Below, in pieces: positions 1 through 7,388 of a stretch of DNA of 64,000 nucleotides. The stretch is from an uncultured Collinsella sp. (lineage in GTDB: Bacteria; Actinomycetota; Coriobacteriia; Coriobacteriales; Coriobacteriaceae): the NCBI GenBank assembly GCA_900759565.1, contig CAAEVV010000064.1, positions 1-64,000 of the forward strand, given 5' to 3'. The position numbers were made by a program, and so were the translations under genes. Positions within the stretch are counted from its first letter, which is position 1, and each line of letters begins with the position of its first letter. The notes beneath the pieces are model-generated. The model was not told the origin of the DNA, searched no databases, and worked only from the letters and a program-made list of their open reading frames with translations.

Positions 1-326
1 CCAACGACGAATTCTAGGCGGTGTCCCCTCCCTTTCAAGAAAGGGCGGAGGCGGGGCATGCCCCGCCTCTTACACCACATCTCTGTGCGCTACCCCTACA
101 ACCCCCTAAAGCAGCCAACCTGACTGGTTTAAGGCGTATTGGAGCCAATTTTAATGAACATACTAAAGGCTATGTTCATTATCTTTTAGGATGTAAATGC
201 TATTCACTTAGCAACAGTACTCATATTTGGCATTTTTTGTCCATTGCTATATAACTAACACCCTATAGCAGACAAAAAACAGGCCGCAGCCCATCGCTGC
301 GGCCTGTTCGGAAGCAAAAGTGGGCG
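1..326. other. AT-richer non-coding stretch with two palindromes
   Basis: I see no convincing gene here. Positions 48-69 are a perfect 22-bp palindrome (arms GAGGCGGGGCA/TGCCCCGCCTC) that could end a transcript entering from the left. Positions 153-162 and 171-180 form a perfect 10-bp inverted repeat (AATGAACATA, 8-nt spacer). The stretch from about 120 to 270 is clearly AT-richer than the genes around it. Confidence 0.5.
274..307 (-). terminator. Rho-independent terminator of the metal-transport operon
   Basis: A GC-rich hairpin (arms CAGGCCGCAG/CTGCGGCCTG, 280-307) is followed on the minus strand by a T run (274-279). It lies 20 bp past the stop of the Nramp-related gene. Confidence 0.85.
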
Positions 327-1589
327 TTAAGCGCTGTAGCCCATCGCTTGCAGCACAAACATGACGACTGTCAGCACCGTAATCACGGCGATAGTCGCCC
401 AAGTGAGCACGTTCCACACACGGCCGTTGCGGTTGGCACCCATGATGTGACGGTCGGCGGCGATAACCACCTGGAACACCAGAACCACGGGCAGCAGCAC
501 GCCATTGATGACCTGCGAGGTCATCATAATCTGGAACAGATCGACGCCGGGCATAAGCACCAGCACGGCAGAGATACCGATGATGGCCGTAATGATGCCG
601 CGGTAAACCGGGGCCTCGTCCCAGCTGCGGTCGGCACCGCGCTCCCAGCCAAATGCCTCGCAGATAGCGCTCGACGTAACGCCCGGTAGCACGCAGGCGG
701 CCAAGAAGCTCGCCGCGACCAGGCCCGAGGCAAACAGTACCGTGGACCACTGACCCGCAATAGGCTCCAGCGCGCGGGCAGCATCGGCGGCATCGCTAAT
801 CTGAATACCCGCCGGGAACAACACCGTACCGGTCGTGATGATAATAAAGCCGGCAATGATATCGGCGGCAAGCGAGCCGCTCACAGTATCGATGCGCTGC
901 AGCACGATATCGTCCTCGCCCGCGTTCTTATCGACCACGTTGTTCTGCGCCAAGAAAATCATCCACGGCGCGATGGTGGTACCGATCGTTGCGACCACGA
1001 GCGACACGTAGCTGGGGTCATTTTGAATGTTAGGCACGACCAGGTCGACCGCGACCTCACCCCAGTTGGGGCCAGCCATAAACGCGGCGACAATATAGGT
1101 CACGAAGACGCAGCTTACCAGCAGCAGAATCTTCTCGATGCGCTGGAAACTACCCGACATGGTAAGCATCCACACCAGCAGCGCTACCAACGGCACCGAG
1201 ATGCTCGCCGGCACGCCAAAGAGAGCAAGGCCGCTGGCGATGCCCGCAAACTCCGAAATGGTCACAGCCGTGTTGGCGATCAACAGCGCCGCCATAGCAA
1301 GTACACTCTTGCGCACGCCAAAGCGCTCGCGAATGAGCGATGCCAGGCCCTTGCCCGTGACGCAGCCGCAGCGCGCCGCGGTCTCCTGCGTCACGATGAG
1401 CAGCACGGTCATGACGGGAAGCATCCAGAGCATCTTATAGCCATAGCTGGCGCCCGCGCTGGAATACGTGGCGATGCCGCCAGCGTCATTGCCCGAAAGC
1501 GCCGCCAGAAGACCGGGGCCCATGGCGCCAAAGATGGCCGCGATGGTCAGCTTTTGCTTGGTGCTCGGCTTTTGCTTCGTATTTTGCAC
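327..1589 (-). CDS. Nramp-related divalent metal transporter (probably Mg2+-type)
   Basis: This 420-residue integral membrane protein has the SLC11/Nramp fold pattern, about 11 hydrophobic segments. The first segment carries D35-A-G-G38 where Mn/Fe Nramps have DPGN. The sixth carries G-T-T-I-A-P (203-208) where they have A-x-x-M-P-H, so the soft-metal-binding Met is replaced by Ala. Those changes are what I recall of Nramp-related magnesium transporters described from the coriobacterium Eggerthella lenta, so Mg2+ uptake is likelier than Mn2+/Fe2+ uptake; this is inferred from motif residues. I chose the GTG at 1589, just after the upstream stop (1598) and behind a GGTAGGTGG stretch; the frame stays open further upstream but overlaps the neighbour. 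It is co-transcribed with the CBS/MgtE_N gene. Confidence 0.85.
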   Translation of the reverse strand: MQNTKQKPSTKQKLTIAAIFGAMGPGLLAALSGNDAGGIATYSSAGASYGYKMLWMLPVMTVLLIVTQETAARCGCVTGKGLASLIRERFGVRKSVLAMAALLIANTAVTISEFAGIASGLALFGVPASISVPLVALLVWMLTMSGSFQRIEKILLLVSCVFVTYIVAAFMAGPNWGEVAVDLVVPNIQNDPSYVSLVVATIGTTIAPWMIFLAQNNVVDKNAGEDDIVLQRIDTVSGSLAADIIAGFIIITTGTVLFPAGIQISDAADAARALEPIAGQWSTVLFASGLVAASFLAACVLPGVTSSAICEAFGWERGADRSWDEAPVYRGIITAIIGISAVLVLMPGVDLFQIMMTSQVINGVLLPVVLVFQVVIAADRHIMGANRNGRVWNVLTWATIAVITVLTVVMFVLQAMGYSA

Positions 1590-1597
1590 GCGACCAC

Positions 1598-3442
1598 CTA
1601 CCCCATGACCGACATGGTGAGCAGCACCGCGGCGATGCAGTACGCCACACACGAGATCATGACGGCGATGACGTTCATGGCGGTACCCGACGTATTGAGG
1701 TCGTGCTCATCGCGCCAGAACAGCACCATCAGGTAAATCACGGCGCTCATGTTGCCCACCAGGCAGATGATGGCCGCGATGTTAAAGCAGCCGGTAAAGA
1801 GCTGCTCCTCAAACATAGGGGCATCGAGGAACGCGGCGGTGCGCACCAGCTGCGCGCACAGGTAAGTAACAAGCGAAAGGATCAGGCCCATACCCGTGCT
1901 CTGGAAGAAAAATCCCAGGTACGGTTTGGGCTCGTCGTCGTGACCGTCATACTCCAGGAAGTAGTTCTTGACGAACGACACCATGCGCGAGGCCGCCAGC
2001 AGCACGAGCGGCATGGCGCACATGGGGAACACCACCAGATGCGCGGAGCCCAGCGCCGTCCCCAGCACCGTCGCCATAATGCACGAGGCGATGCCCCACA
2101 CGACGACCCAGTACTGACGATGCACGAACCAGCTGAGCACGTTCGTCGAGTCGTCCGACGCGCTATCGCCCGAGCCGACACCGGCGATCTGCAGGTCCTC
2201 CTGATGCTCCTCGGCGATAACGTCCATGGCGTCGTCGAAGGTCACGATGCCCAGGATATGACGGTTCTCGTCGCAGACAGGGATGGCAACCAGGTCGTAC
2301 TTGGTCATCTCGTCCGTCACGTCTTCCTGGTCCTCGTCGGGCGACACGTAGACCAGGTCGCGATAGGCGAGCTGGCCCAGCGTGGCATCGCGGTCGGCCA
2401 CGATCAACGTGCGCAGCGAGAGCACGCCGGTGAGCATGCCGCTCGGATCCTCGGTATAGACGTAATAGACACTCTCGAAGTCCTCATCGAGTTTGCGAAT
2501 CGCCTCGATGGCATCGCCGACCGTCGCCGTGGCGGGCAGCGAGACAAACTCCGAGGTCATGATGCGGCCGGCGGTGTTGTCCTCATAGCCCAGCAGGTTA
2601 CGAATCGCCTTCTCCTCCTTGACGCCCATCAGGCGCAGGAGCTTCTCGGCCTTCTCGTAATCGAGCTCGTCGATCAGGTCGGCGGCGTCGTCCGGGTCCA
2701 TCATGGCCAGCATCGACGATGCGTCCGTGTCGGACAGGCCCTCGAGCATCTCGGTCATAAGCTCGTCGTCATCGAACTCCGAGATGGCCTCGGCGGCCTG
2801 GGCAGTATCGAGCTGTGCAAACACCTGCGCACGCAGGCGCGGGTCGAGCTGCTCGATAATGTCGGCGATGTCGGCAGGGTGCAGCTCGCCGAGCGTCTTA
2901 TGCGACACCGAGAGTTGAATGTTCTTGGTCGAGCGATCGAGCAGGTCCATGTAGGACCAAGCGATGATGTCCTCACTGAGCGGCTTGCCCAGGTGCTTCA
3001 TAAAGCCTTCGACGATATGCTCGAGTGCGGGGCTGATCGCGCGTAGCAGACCGCGGGCGCCCACTTCGGCGCCCAGCAGGCGCAGCTGATTTTCGCCCGA
3101 CATGGAAAACTTGATGTCGTTTACGCGCACGACTTTCATGCCCTGCGTGTCGACGATCTGCTTGTTGAGCACGTCGCGGGCAAGCAAGAGTTCGGTCGGC
3201 TGCAGGTACGAAAAACGGATTTCGGTGGCCGACGTCTTAAGGTGTACACCCGTCTCGTCGATACGGTCGACCCATTTGCGCCAGCTGATCATAAACGGCG
3301 TCTTGCCGGGTCCGCGGAACGCGAGCGACGTCACGTGCGGAAAAACTTCGCCGGTAGCAATACCAAAATCGTTCACCACGCCGAGCTTTTCGCCATCGAC
3401 GTCCAAGACCGGCAATTTGAGCATCTCACTCAGATAATTCAA
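1598..3442 (-). CDS. PRC-barrel / MgtE_N / CBS membrane protein, partner of the Nramp-related transporter
   Basis: This 614-residue protein has, in order, two PRC-barrel-like modules (about 1-75 and 80-150), an MgtE N-terminal-like helical domain (about 185-300), two CBS domains (about 305-430) and four to five membrane segments (about 460-614). The soluble part looks like the Mg2+-sensing cytosolic half of MgtE. The membrane part lacks the MgtE P-x(n)-GGN-x-G-x-Q signature, so transport by this protein itself is doubtful. It may instead gate or sense for the co-encoded Nramp-related permease, whose start lies 9 bp after this stop. The start is TTG 3442 with GGGGAG 5 nt upstream; an in-frame stop lies 12 nt further up, which excludes earlier starts. 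Domain names are from recognition; the regulatory role is inference. Confidence 0.8.
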   Translation of the reverse strand: MNYLSEMLKLPVLDVDGEKLGVVNDFGIATGEVFPHVTSLAFRGPGKTPFMISWRKWVDRIDETGVHLKTSATEIRFSYLQPTELLLARDVLNKQIVDTQGMKVVRVNDIKFSMSGENQLRLLGAEVGARGLLRAISPALEHIVEGFMKHLGKPLSEDIIAWSYMDLLDRSTKNIQLSVSHKTLGELHPADIADIIEQLDPRLRAQVFAQLDTAQAAEAISEFDDDELMTEMLEGLSDTDASSMLAMMDPDDAADLIDELDYEKAEKLLRLMGVKEEKAIRNLLGYEDNTAGRIMTSEFVSLPATATVGDAIEAIRKLDEDFESVYYVYTEDPSGMLTGVLSLRTLIVADRDATLGQLAYRDLVYVSPDEDQEDVTDEMTKYDLVAIPVCDENRHILGIVTFDDAMDVIAEEHQEDLQIAGVGSGDSASDDSTNVLSWFVHRQYWVVVWGIASCIMATVLGTALGSAHLVVFPMCAMPLVLLAASRMVSFVKNYFLEYDGHDDEPKPYLGFFFQSTGMGLILSLVTYLCAQLVRTAAFLDAPMFEEQLFTGCFNIAAIICLVGNMSAVIYLMVLFWRDEHDLNTSGTAMNVIAVMISCVAYCIAAVLLTMSVMG

Positions 3443-3458
3443 TGGTGCTCCCCATCAT
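3426..3458 (-). CDS. Possible 10-codon leader peptide overlapping the metal operon start
   Basis: On the minus strand a GGAGGA motif is followed 3 nt later by ATG-ATG. The frame reads MMGSTIELSE and then TGA, overlapping the TTG start of the next gene in another frame. The Shine-Dalgarno is better than that of the annotated TTG start. It could be a coupling or attenuating leader, or chance; only the sequence arrangement supports it. Confidence 0.25.
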   Translation of the reverse strand: MMGSTIELSE

Positions 3459-3770
3459 TATTCCTCCGGACGCGGCCGCATGTGCGACGTCCGGGGGCTT
3501 CTGGATATGTATACGCATGCGCGGGCGGCACGCCGCTCGACGCTTACACCCCGTGCATGCGCAAAAAGCACCTGCATGGGGTCATCGACTGTATGGTCGA
3601 GGTTTGGATTTCACCTGTAACCTTTCTCTTGACCCTCATTAACCGCAGTAACTATAGCATCAGCATCGCGCTGCGGCATCGAATTTATGCGCTGCACATT
3701 GCAGGCATACCAAACACTGACGCATCCGTGACATAGTCATTGGGGACGTTCTTAAATGACTACCCAATAA
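3443..3770 (-). promoter_or_regulatory. Structured leader region of the metal-transport operon
   Basis: This 330-bp gap holds the 5' region of the metal operon. A strong hairpin lies at 3548-3582 (ACCCCGTGCA/TGCATGGGGT) and a TCGAC/GTCGA stem at 3585-3600. It does not match the M-box Mg2+ riboswitch consensus as I know it. At 3734-3762 there is one copy of the dispersed GGGGACGTTC element (arms TAGTCATT/AATGACTA), just past the stop of the NodB-like gene. Confidence 0.4.
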
Positions 3771-5177
3771 CTACTCTGTGGTGTCGTCGTCCTCGGCAAG
3801 CTGGGGGAACACGGCGTCCTTGGGCATGGTGGCCTTCGTCAGCGAGGTGAGCTTTTTGCTCAGCGACGTGTCCGTCTTGACCAGGTCGCTGAGCGTCACG
3901 ATCTTGTAGCCGTCGGCAATGAGGCCGTCGATAATCTGCGGCAGCGCCTCGAGCGTCTGCTCGGCGCATTCGTCTCTATCGGTGAGCAGCACGATATTGC
4001 CCGGCGTCACCGAATCGAGCACCGTCGAGACCTGCTCGTCGGCACCGTTGAGCAGCCAGTCGCCCGAGTCAATATTCCACGAGACCACGGCGGAGACCAG
4101 GTCCATCGCATCAATCCAGTTTTGCTCGTCAAAGGCAGCGTAGGGAGCACGCAGCAGCATCGTCTTCACGCCGGTCGCCGACTTAATCGCATCGGTGCCT
4201 TTCGTGATCTGTTCGCGTACCGCCTCACGGTCCTGACCCTTGAGCGAATCGTCGCTGTAGCTGTTGGATCCGATCTCGCACCCGGCATCGACAATCGCCT
4301 TGGCCGTGGCAGGCGAGGCCTCGGCCGCATCGCCCGAAAGGAAGAACGTCGCGGTGACGCCCTTTTCCTTGAGCACCTGCAAGATCTGTTTGGTGGCGCC
4401 GCTCGGACCCTCGTCAAACGTCAGCGCCACGTACTTTTTGTTGCCCTTGGGCGCCACGCTGGCGCACGCAACAACGCAATCGGTGGCGGGCACAACCTCG
4501 CCGCGGTCTTGCGTCTTGCCCGACTGCTCACCAACCCACACCTCGGAGCGGCCCTGGACACCCCACGTCTGCACATACTCGATAGCGCCCGTGCCCTCGA
4601 CCTTGAGCTTGGGCTCGATAACCGTAGCCTGAACCTCGTGCTTCTCGTAGGTGTTACGGCCATCCTTGACCGTCACCTTCTCGCCGCCCTCGAGTTCGCG
4701 GCTATCCCATTTGCCCTGCTTCACGCGCTTGCCGTCGACCTTCACCGACAGCTTTTCGCCCCCATGGCGCTTGAGCACGCTGTCATCGACGGCCAGCAGG
4801 TCGCCTGCGTCGTAGGTGTCAGTCAACTCCTGGTCGTCGATGAGATTCTGCAGCGTAGAGCCCACGCGCACCGCGGTCTTCTGGCCGTTAAGTTCCACGT
4901 CCACGCTGCGGTTAACGTAGCCCACGACGGCAGCGATAAACAGCACGAGCGCGCAACCCACGGCGATGAGCACATAGGGCAGGCGAGACGAACGACGGGG
5001 TGTGCGGCTGTTGCCGATGCGAGCGCTGCGATCGCTAAAGCCGCGGCTATGGTTGAGATACATCGCGCCGGGCTTACGGTGACGCTTGCGCTGACCGCTG
5101 GGCAGCTGCCCCAGGTCGCGGCGCGCCGTCGGACGCGTACCCGAACGCCCGTTTAAGTTGGATCCGTTTTGGCGCAT
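3771..5177 (-). CDS. Membrane-anchored NodB-like (polysaccharide deacetylase family) protein, metal site lost
   Basis: This 468-residue protein has a basic cytosolic N-terminus, one membrane span (about 67-87), a beta-rich extracellular stretch resembling YabE/DUF348-type modules (about 90-200), and a NodB fold (about 245-440). In NodB enzymes the metal is held by the second Asp of TFDDGP and the two His of the H-x(3)-H motif. Here those positions are TFDEGP (253-258), N305 and D309, and the later L-x-H motif reads LLTD (397-400). The RAPY motif (343-346) remains. So the fold is kept but a metal-dependent deacetylase is unlikely; a glycan-binding or scaffold role on peptidoglycan is possible. 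It is a single gene, with a hairpin separating it from the upstream gene. Confidence 0.8.
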   Translation of the reverse strand: MRQNGSNLNGRSGTRPTARRDLGQLPSGQRKRHRKPGAMYLNHSRGFSDRSARIGNSRTPRRSSRLPYVLIAVGCALVLFIAAVVGYVNRSVDVELNGQKTAVRVGSTLQNLIDDQELTDTYDAGDLLAVDDSVLKRHGGEKLSVKVDGKRVKQGKWDSRELEGGEKVTVKDGRNTYEKHEVQATVIEPKLKVEGTGAIEYVQTWGVQGRSEVWVGEQSGKTQDRGEVVPATDCVVACASVAPKGNKKYVALTFDEGPSGATKQILQVLKEKGVTATFFLSGDAAEASPATAKAIVDAGCEIGSNSYSDDSLKGQDREAVREQITKGTDAIKSATGVKTMLLRAPYAAFDEQNWIDAMDLVSAVVSWNIDSGDWLLNGADEQVSTVLDSVTPGNIVLLTDRDECAEQTLEALPQIIDGLIADGYKIVTLSDLVKTDTSLSKKLTSLTKATMPKDAVFPQLAEDDDTTE

Positions 5178-5198
5178 GTGCCCTCCCCCATAAACACA

Positions 5199-5227
5199 GC
5201 AAGCCGGAGCAACAGGTCTCCGGCTTG
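5199..5227 (-). terminator. Hairpin after the PRC-barrel gene
   Basis: Arms GCAAGCCGGAG/CTCCGGCTTGC with a 7-nt loop lie 22 bp past the stop at 5250. There is no clear T run, so it could be an attenuator before the NodB-like gene. Confidence 0.5.
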
Positions 5228-5249
5228 CCTCCCATCATTTGGTACGTCG

Positions 5250-6005
5250 CTATTTTGTAGCTTTTGACGAGCCTCCGCTCGCCTTTTGGTATTCGTCCTT
5301 AAAGGCCTTGAACATGCCGCGCGTCTTGCCGAGCTGCTTGCCCAGTGCGCGACTGCCCTTGTCCACGGCAACCGATCCCTTGTCGTCGAGCACCTTGGCG
5401 CCCTTCTTGACCTTATCGCCCACCACGACGCTTGCCTCGGCAGCCTTTGCGGCGGCGCCGCCCGAATACCCGAGCGACTTGACCTCGTCCGAGACGACCA
5501 TCGCGCCGTTCTCGTAGCCGCGCAGCATCGTCGGCGGCACCTGCGTGTCACCAACCAAAACACTCGAAGCAGCACCGGCGGTCACATAGAATGCCTGCAC
5601 GATGCCCGAGCGTGGCTTGAACTCAACGTCCGAGCAATAGCCCACGACGTCGCCCGATTCCGTGCGCACGTCCATACCGACCCAGATGATGCAATCGTCC
5701 AGGTTGATGTCGAGGCGCTTGGCGGCGGCGGCATCGTACGTGTCCTTGACGTCATCGACCGCAATGGCACCCTCGTAGACACCAATGGCGTCGAGCGCTA
5801 CGAATCGGTCGGGACGCTCGATCATGCCCGCGATATCGGACTGGCGGACCATAAAGCCGACCACGCGCGTACCGCCCGGGGTAAAGACCGGAAAGTGAAT
5901 CTTTCCGAGCTTTTTAGGGCTGCGCGGCGTGCCGTCCTTTTTGGTGCGCTTGTCCTCGGTAGGCTTGCGATAGATCTTGGCGCCGACAAAATCCCCGGCG
6001 CGCAT
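5250..6005 (-). CDS. PRC-barrel domain protein
   Basis: This 251-residue soluble protein is not assigned to a specific function. It has PRC-barrel-like beta modules in the first 170 residues (for example DVRTESGDVVGYCSDVEF), then an Ala/Lys-rich tail ending in a basic, probably helical stretch. There are no membrane segments. Its ATG shares one base with the stop of the YtxH-like gene (TAATG), so the two are translationally coupled. PRC domains occur in ribosome-maturation and membrane-associated proteins; the pairing with a YtxH protein suggests an envelope or stress role. Confidence 0.7.
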   Translation of the reverse strand: MRAGDFVGAKIYRKPTEDKRTKKDGTPRSPKKLGKIHFPVFTPGGTRVVGFMVRQSDIAGMIERPDRFVALDAIGVYEGAIAVDDVKDTYDAAAAKRLDINLDDCIIWVGMDVRTESGDVVGYCSDVEFKPRSGIVQAFYVTAGAASSVLVGDTQVPPTMLRGYENGAMVVSDEVKSLGYSGGAAAKAAEASVVVGDKVKKGAKVLDDKGSVAVDKGSRALGKQLGKTRGMFKAFKDEYQKASGGSSKATK

Positions 6006-6394
6006 TATGCCTCGGTCGAGGGCTCCGCAGCCTCGGTATCAGCCTCGACGGCGTTCTCGACCACGACGTCGGCGGCAGGCGTCACGTTGCCGCCCGAAAT
6101 GGCGTCGTTGAGCTGCTCGCGCAGCTGGTCCATGCGCTCGCGGGCCAGGTCGACCTTGGCGCGCAGGTCGTCGGTCTTGGCGTCGACCATCGGGCCAAAG
6201 TCATTCACCGCAGCACGGGCCTCCTCGGCGCTGTGCTCGTAGGTGTCGCGCATATTGTCCCAGGCGTCGTTGGCGATATCGGCAGCCATGGCGCGGGTCT
6301 CGGCGCCCGAGCGCGGGGCCAGAGCAACGCCGACAATAGCGCCGGCAGCGGCACCAAAAAGTGCGCCGGAGACAAAGCTGAAAGTCTTACCCAT
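6005..6394 (-). CDS. YtxH-family small membrane protein
   Basis: This 129-residue protein has one Ala/Gly-rich N-terminal membrane span (about 7-26, ending in the LAPRSG motif typical of YtxH proteins), then a charged helix likely to be coiled-coil (about 35-95) and an acidic tail. YtxH proteins are general-stress or envelope proteins of unknown biochemistry. I use the ATG at 6394 because AGGAGAGG lies 7 nt upstream; an ATG two codons earlier is too close to that site. It is coupled to the downstream PRC gene. Confidence 0.8.
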   Translation of the reverse strand: MGKTFSFVSGALFGAAAGAIVGVALAPRSGAETRAMAADIANDAWDNMRDTYEHSAEEARAAVNDFGPMVDAKTDDLRAKVDLARERMDQLREQLNDAISGGNVTPAADVVVENAVEADTEAAEPSTEA

Positions 6395-6530
6395 GATCAT
6401 TCCTCTCCTGCGGGCACGTCGGTGCCCACCGTTTGAATGCTGTCCATTATACCCGCAGCGTATCACTTGCCGCTCCGCTCATCTGCGTACGGCAAAGGCG
6501 CAGGTACGTGATGGTGATAAACGCGTAGGC

Positions 6531-7364
6531 CTACTCCTGAGGCATAGCCGGCATGGCCACCGTGGCACCCGGGTCCTCGCCGGCGCCGTCCACGAGCGGC
6601 AGGCCGCCCTCATGCGCAGGCCCTGCCGGAACCGTCGCCGCACCGCCAAAGACGGCAGCGGAGGCCTCGTGGTTCTCGGCAACCGCGCCCTCGGTATCAA
6701 TCGCCACCTGGGGCTCGTCGTTAAAGTTGGGGACACCCTGGGGCTCGGTGGGAACAGGCTCGGCGGTCGCATCGGCAACGGACTCGGCGTCGGCCGGCAC
6801 ATCGCCCTCGTCAGCGCCCTCGTCCTCGACAGCATCTTCGCCGTTCGCAGCGGCGACGGCCTCGTGAGGATCCTTGCCCTCGGCCTCGGCGCGCATGCCC
6901 AGCACCAGGTTGCGCAGGCCCGCGACCGTGCCTTCCACGTCAGGGGCAGGCTGGTCGGCGTGCAGATAGGCCCAGTCCATCATAAAGGTGGCCGAAGACA
7001 GCGCGCCGATGGCCAGCGCGTCGTCGGGGCACGAAAGCTCGACCTCAAAGACGCGCTCGTCGTGCTCGCTTACGCGCGTGCGGCCGCACGAGATGCTACC
7101 GGCAAGACCGGTCTCGTTCATGAGCTCAACCGTCACGTGCTCCAGCAGGTGGCAGAGCTCGGTCTGGCCCATGCAGTCCTGGAACTCGCGACCGGAATCG
7201 CCCAGGCACAGGTGCTTGGCAATCGCCGGCACCAGGTAGTACACGCGCGCCGTGGCCTCGATGTCCTCCGAGGTCATGAGCGGCATGCCGGGGTTCACCA
7301 GCACATGCGCGCAGATCTTGTCCTCGCTGACGGTGACCTTAAGGATGTTGAACAGGCCTGCCAT
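6531..7364 (-). CDS. Protein with a cyanophycin-synthetase-N-like domain and a long acidic tail
   Basis: In this 277-residue protein, residues about 25-135 resemble the small N-terminal domain of cyanophycin synthetase: the stretch CHLLEHVTVELM (71-82) followed by AG and CGRTR (93-97) matches the family's L-x-H-V-L-E-H-V-A-L-E-L, AG and GRTR pattern. The ATP-grasp and ligase domains are absent. The remaining 140 residues are low-complexity and acidic (Ala/Glu/Asp/Pro). It follows the CNNM gene by 24 bp with AGGGGAGAG before the ATG, so the two are probably co-transcribed. Function unknown; the domain match is by eye. Confidence 0.7.
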   Translation of the reverse strand: MAGLFNILKVTVSEDKICAHVLVNPGMPLMTSEDIEATARVYYLVPAIAKHLCLGDSGREFQDCMGQTELCHLLEHVTVELMNETGLAGSISCGRTRVSEHDERVFEVELSCPDDALAIGALSSATFMMDWAYLHADQPAPDVEGTVAGLRNLVLGMRAEAEGKDPHEAVAAANGEDAVEDEGADEGDVPADAESVADATAEPVPTEPQGVPNFNDEPQVAIDTEGAVAENHEASAAVFGGAATVPAGPAHEGGLPLVDGAGEDPGATVAMPAMPQE

Positions 7365-7388
7365 AACTCTCCCCTACTCTTCCTTGTC

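Noticed and set aside
21..254. 77-codon plus-strand frame at the left edge
   Set aside because: No ribosome binding site, no family pattern, and it crosses a perfect palindrome; composition is like non-coding DNA.
327..1589. mntH gene name for the Nramp protein
   Set aside because: The DPGN and A-x-x-M residues that select Mn2+/Fe2+ are both changed.
1703..3046. Long plus-strand frame opposite the PRC/MgtE_N/CBS gene
   Set aside because: Mirror frame of a GC-rich gene; His/Arg/Gln-rich translation with no fold, typical of antisense frames here. The same applies to the long frames opposite the CNNM, FtsX, glmU and purF genes.
3443..3735. M-box magnesium riboswitch
   Set aside because: Stems are present, but the conserved M-box core words as I know them are not visible.
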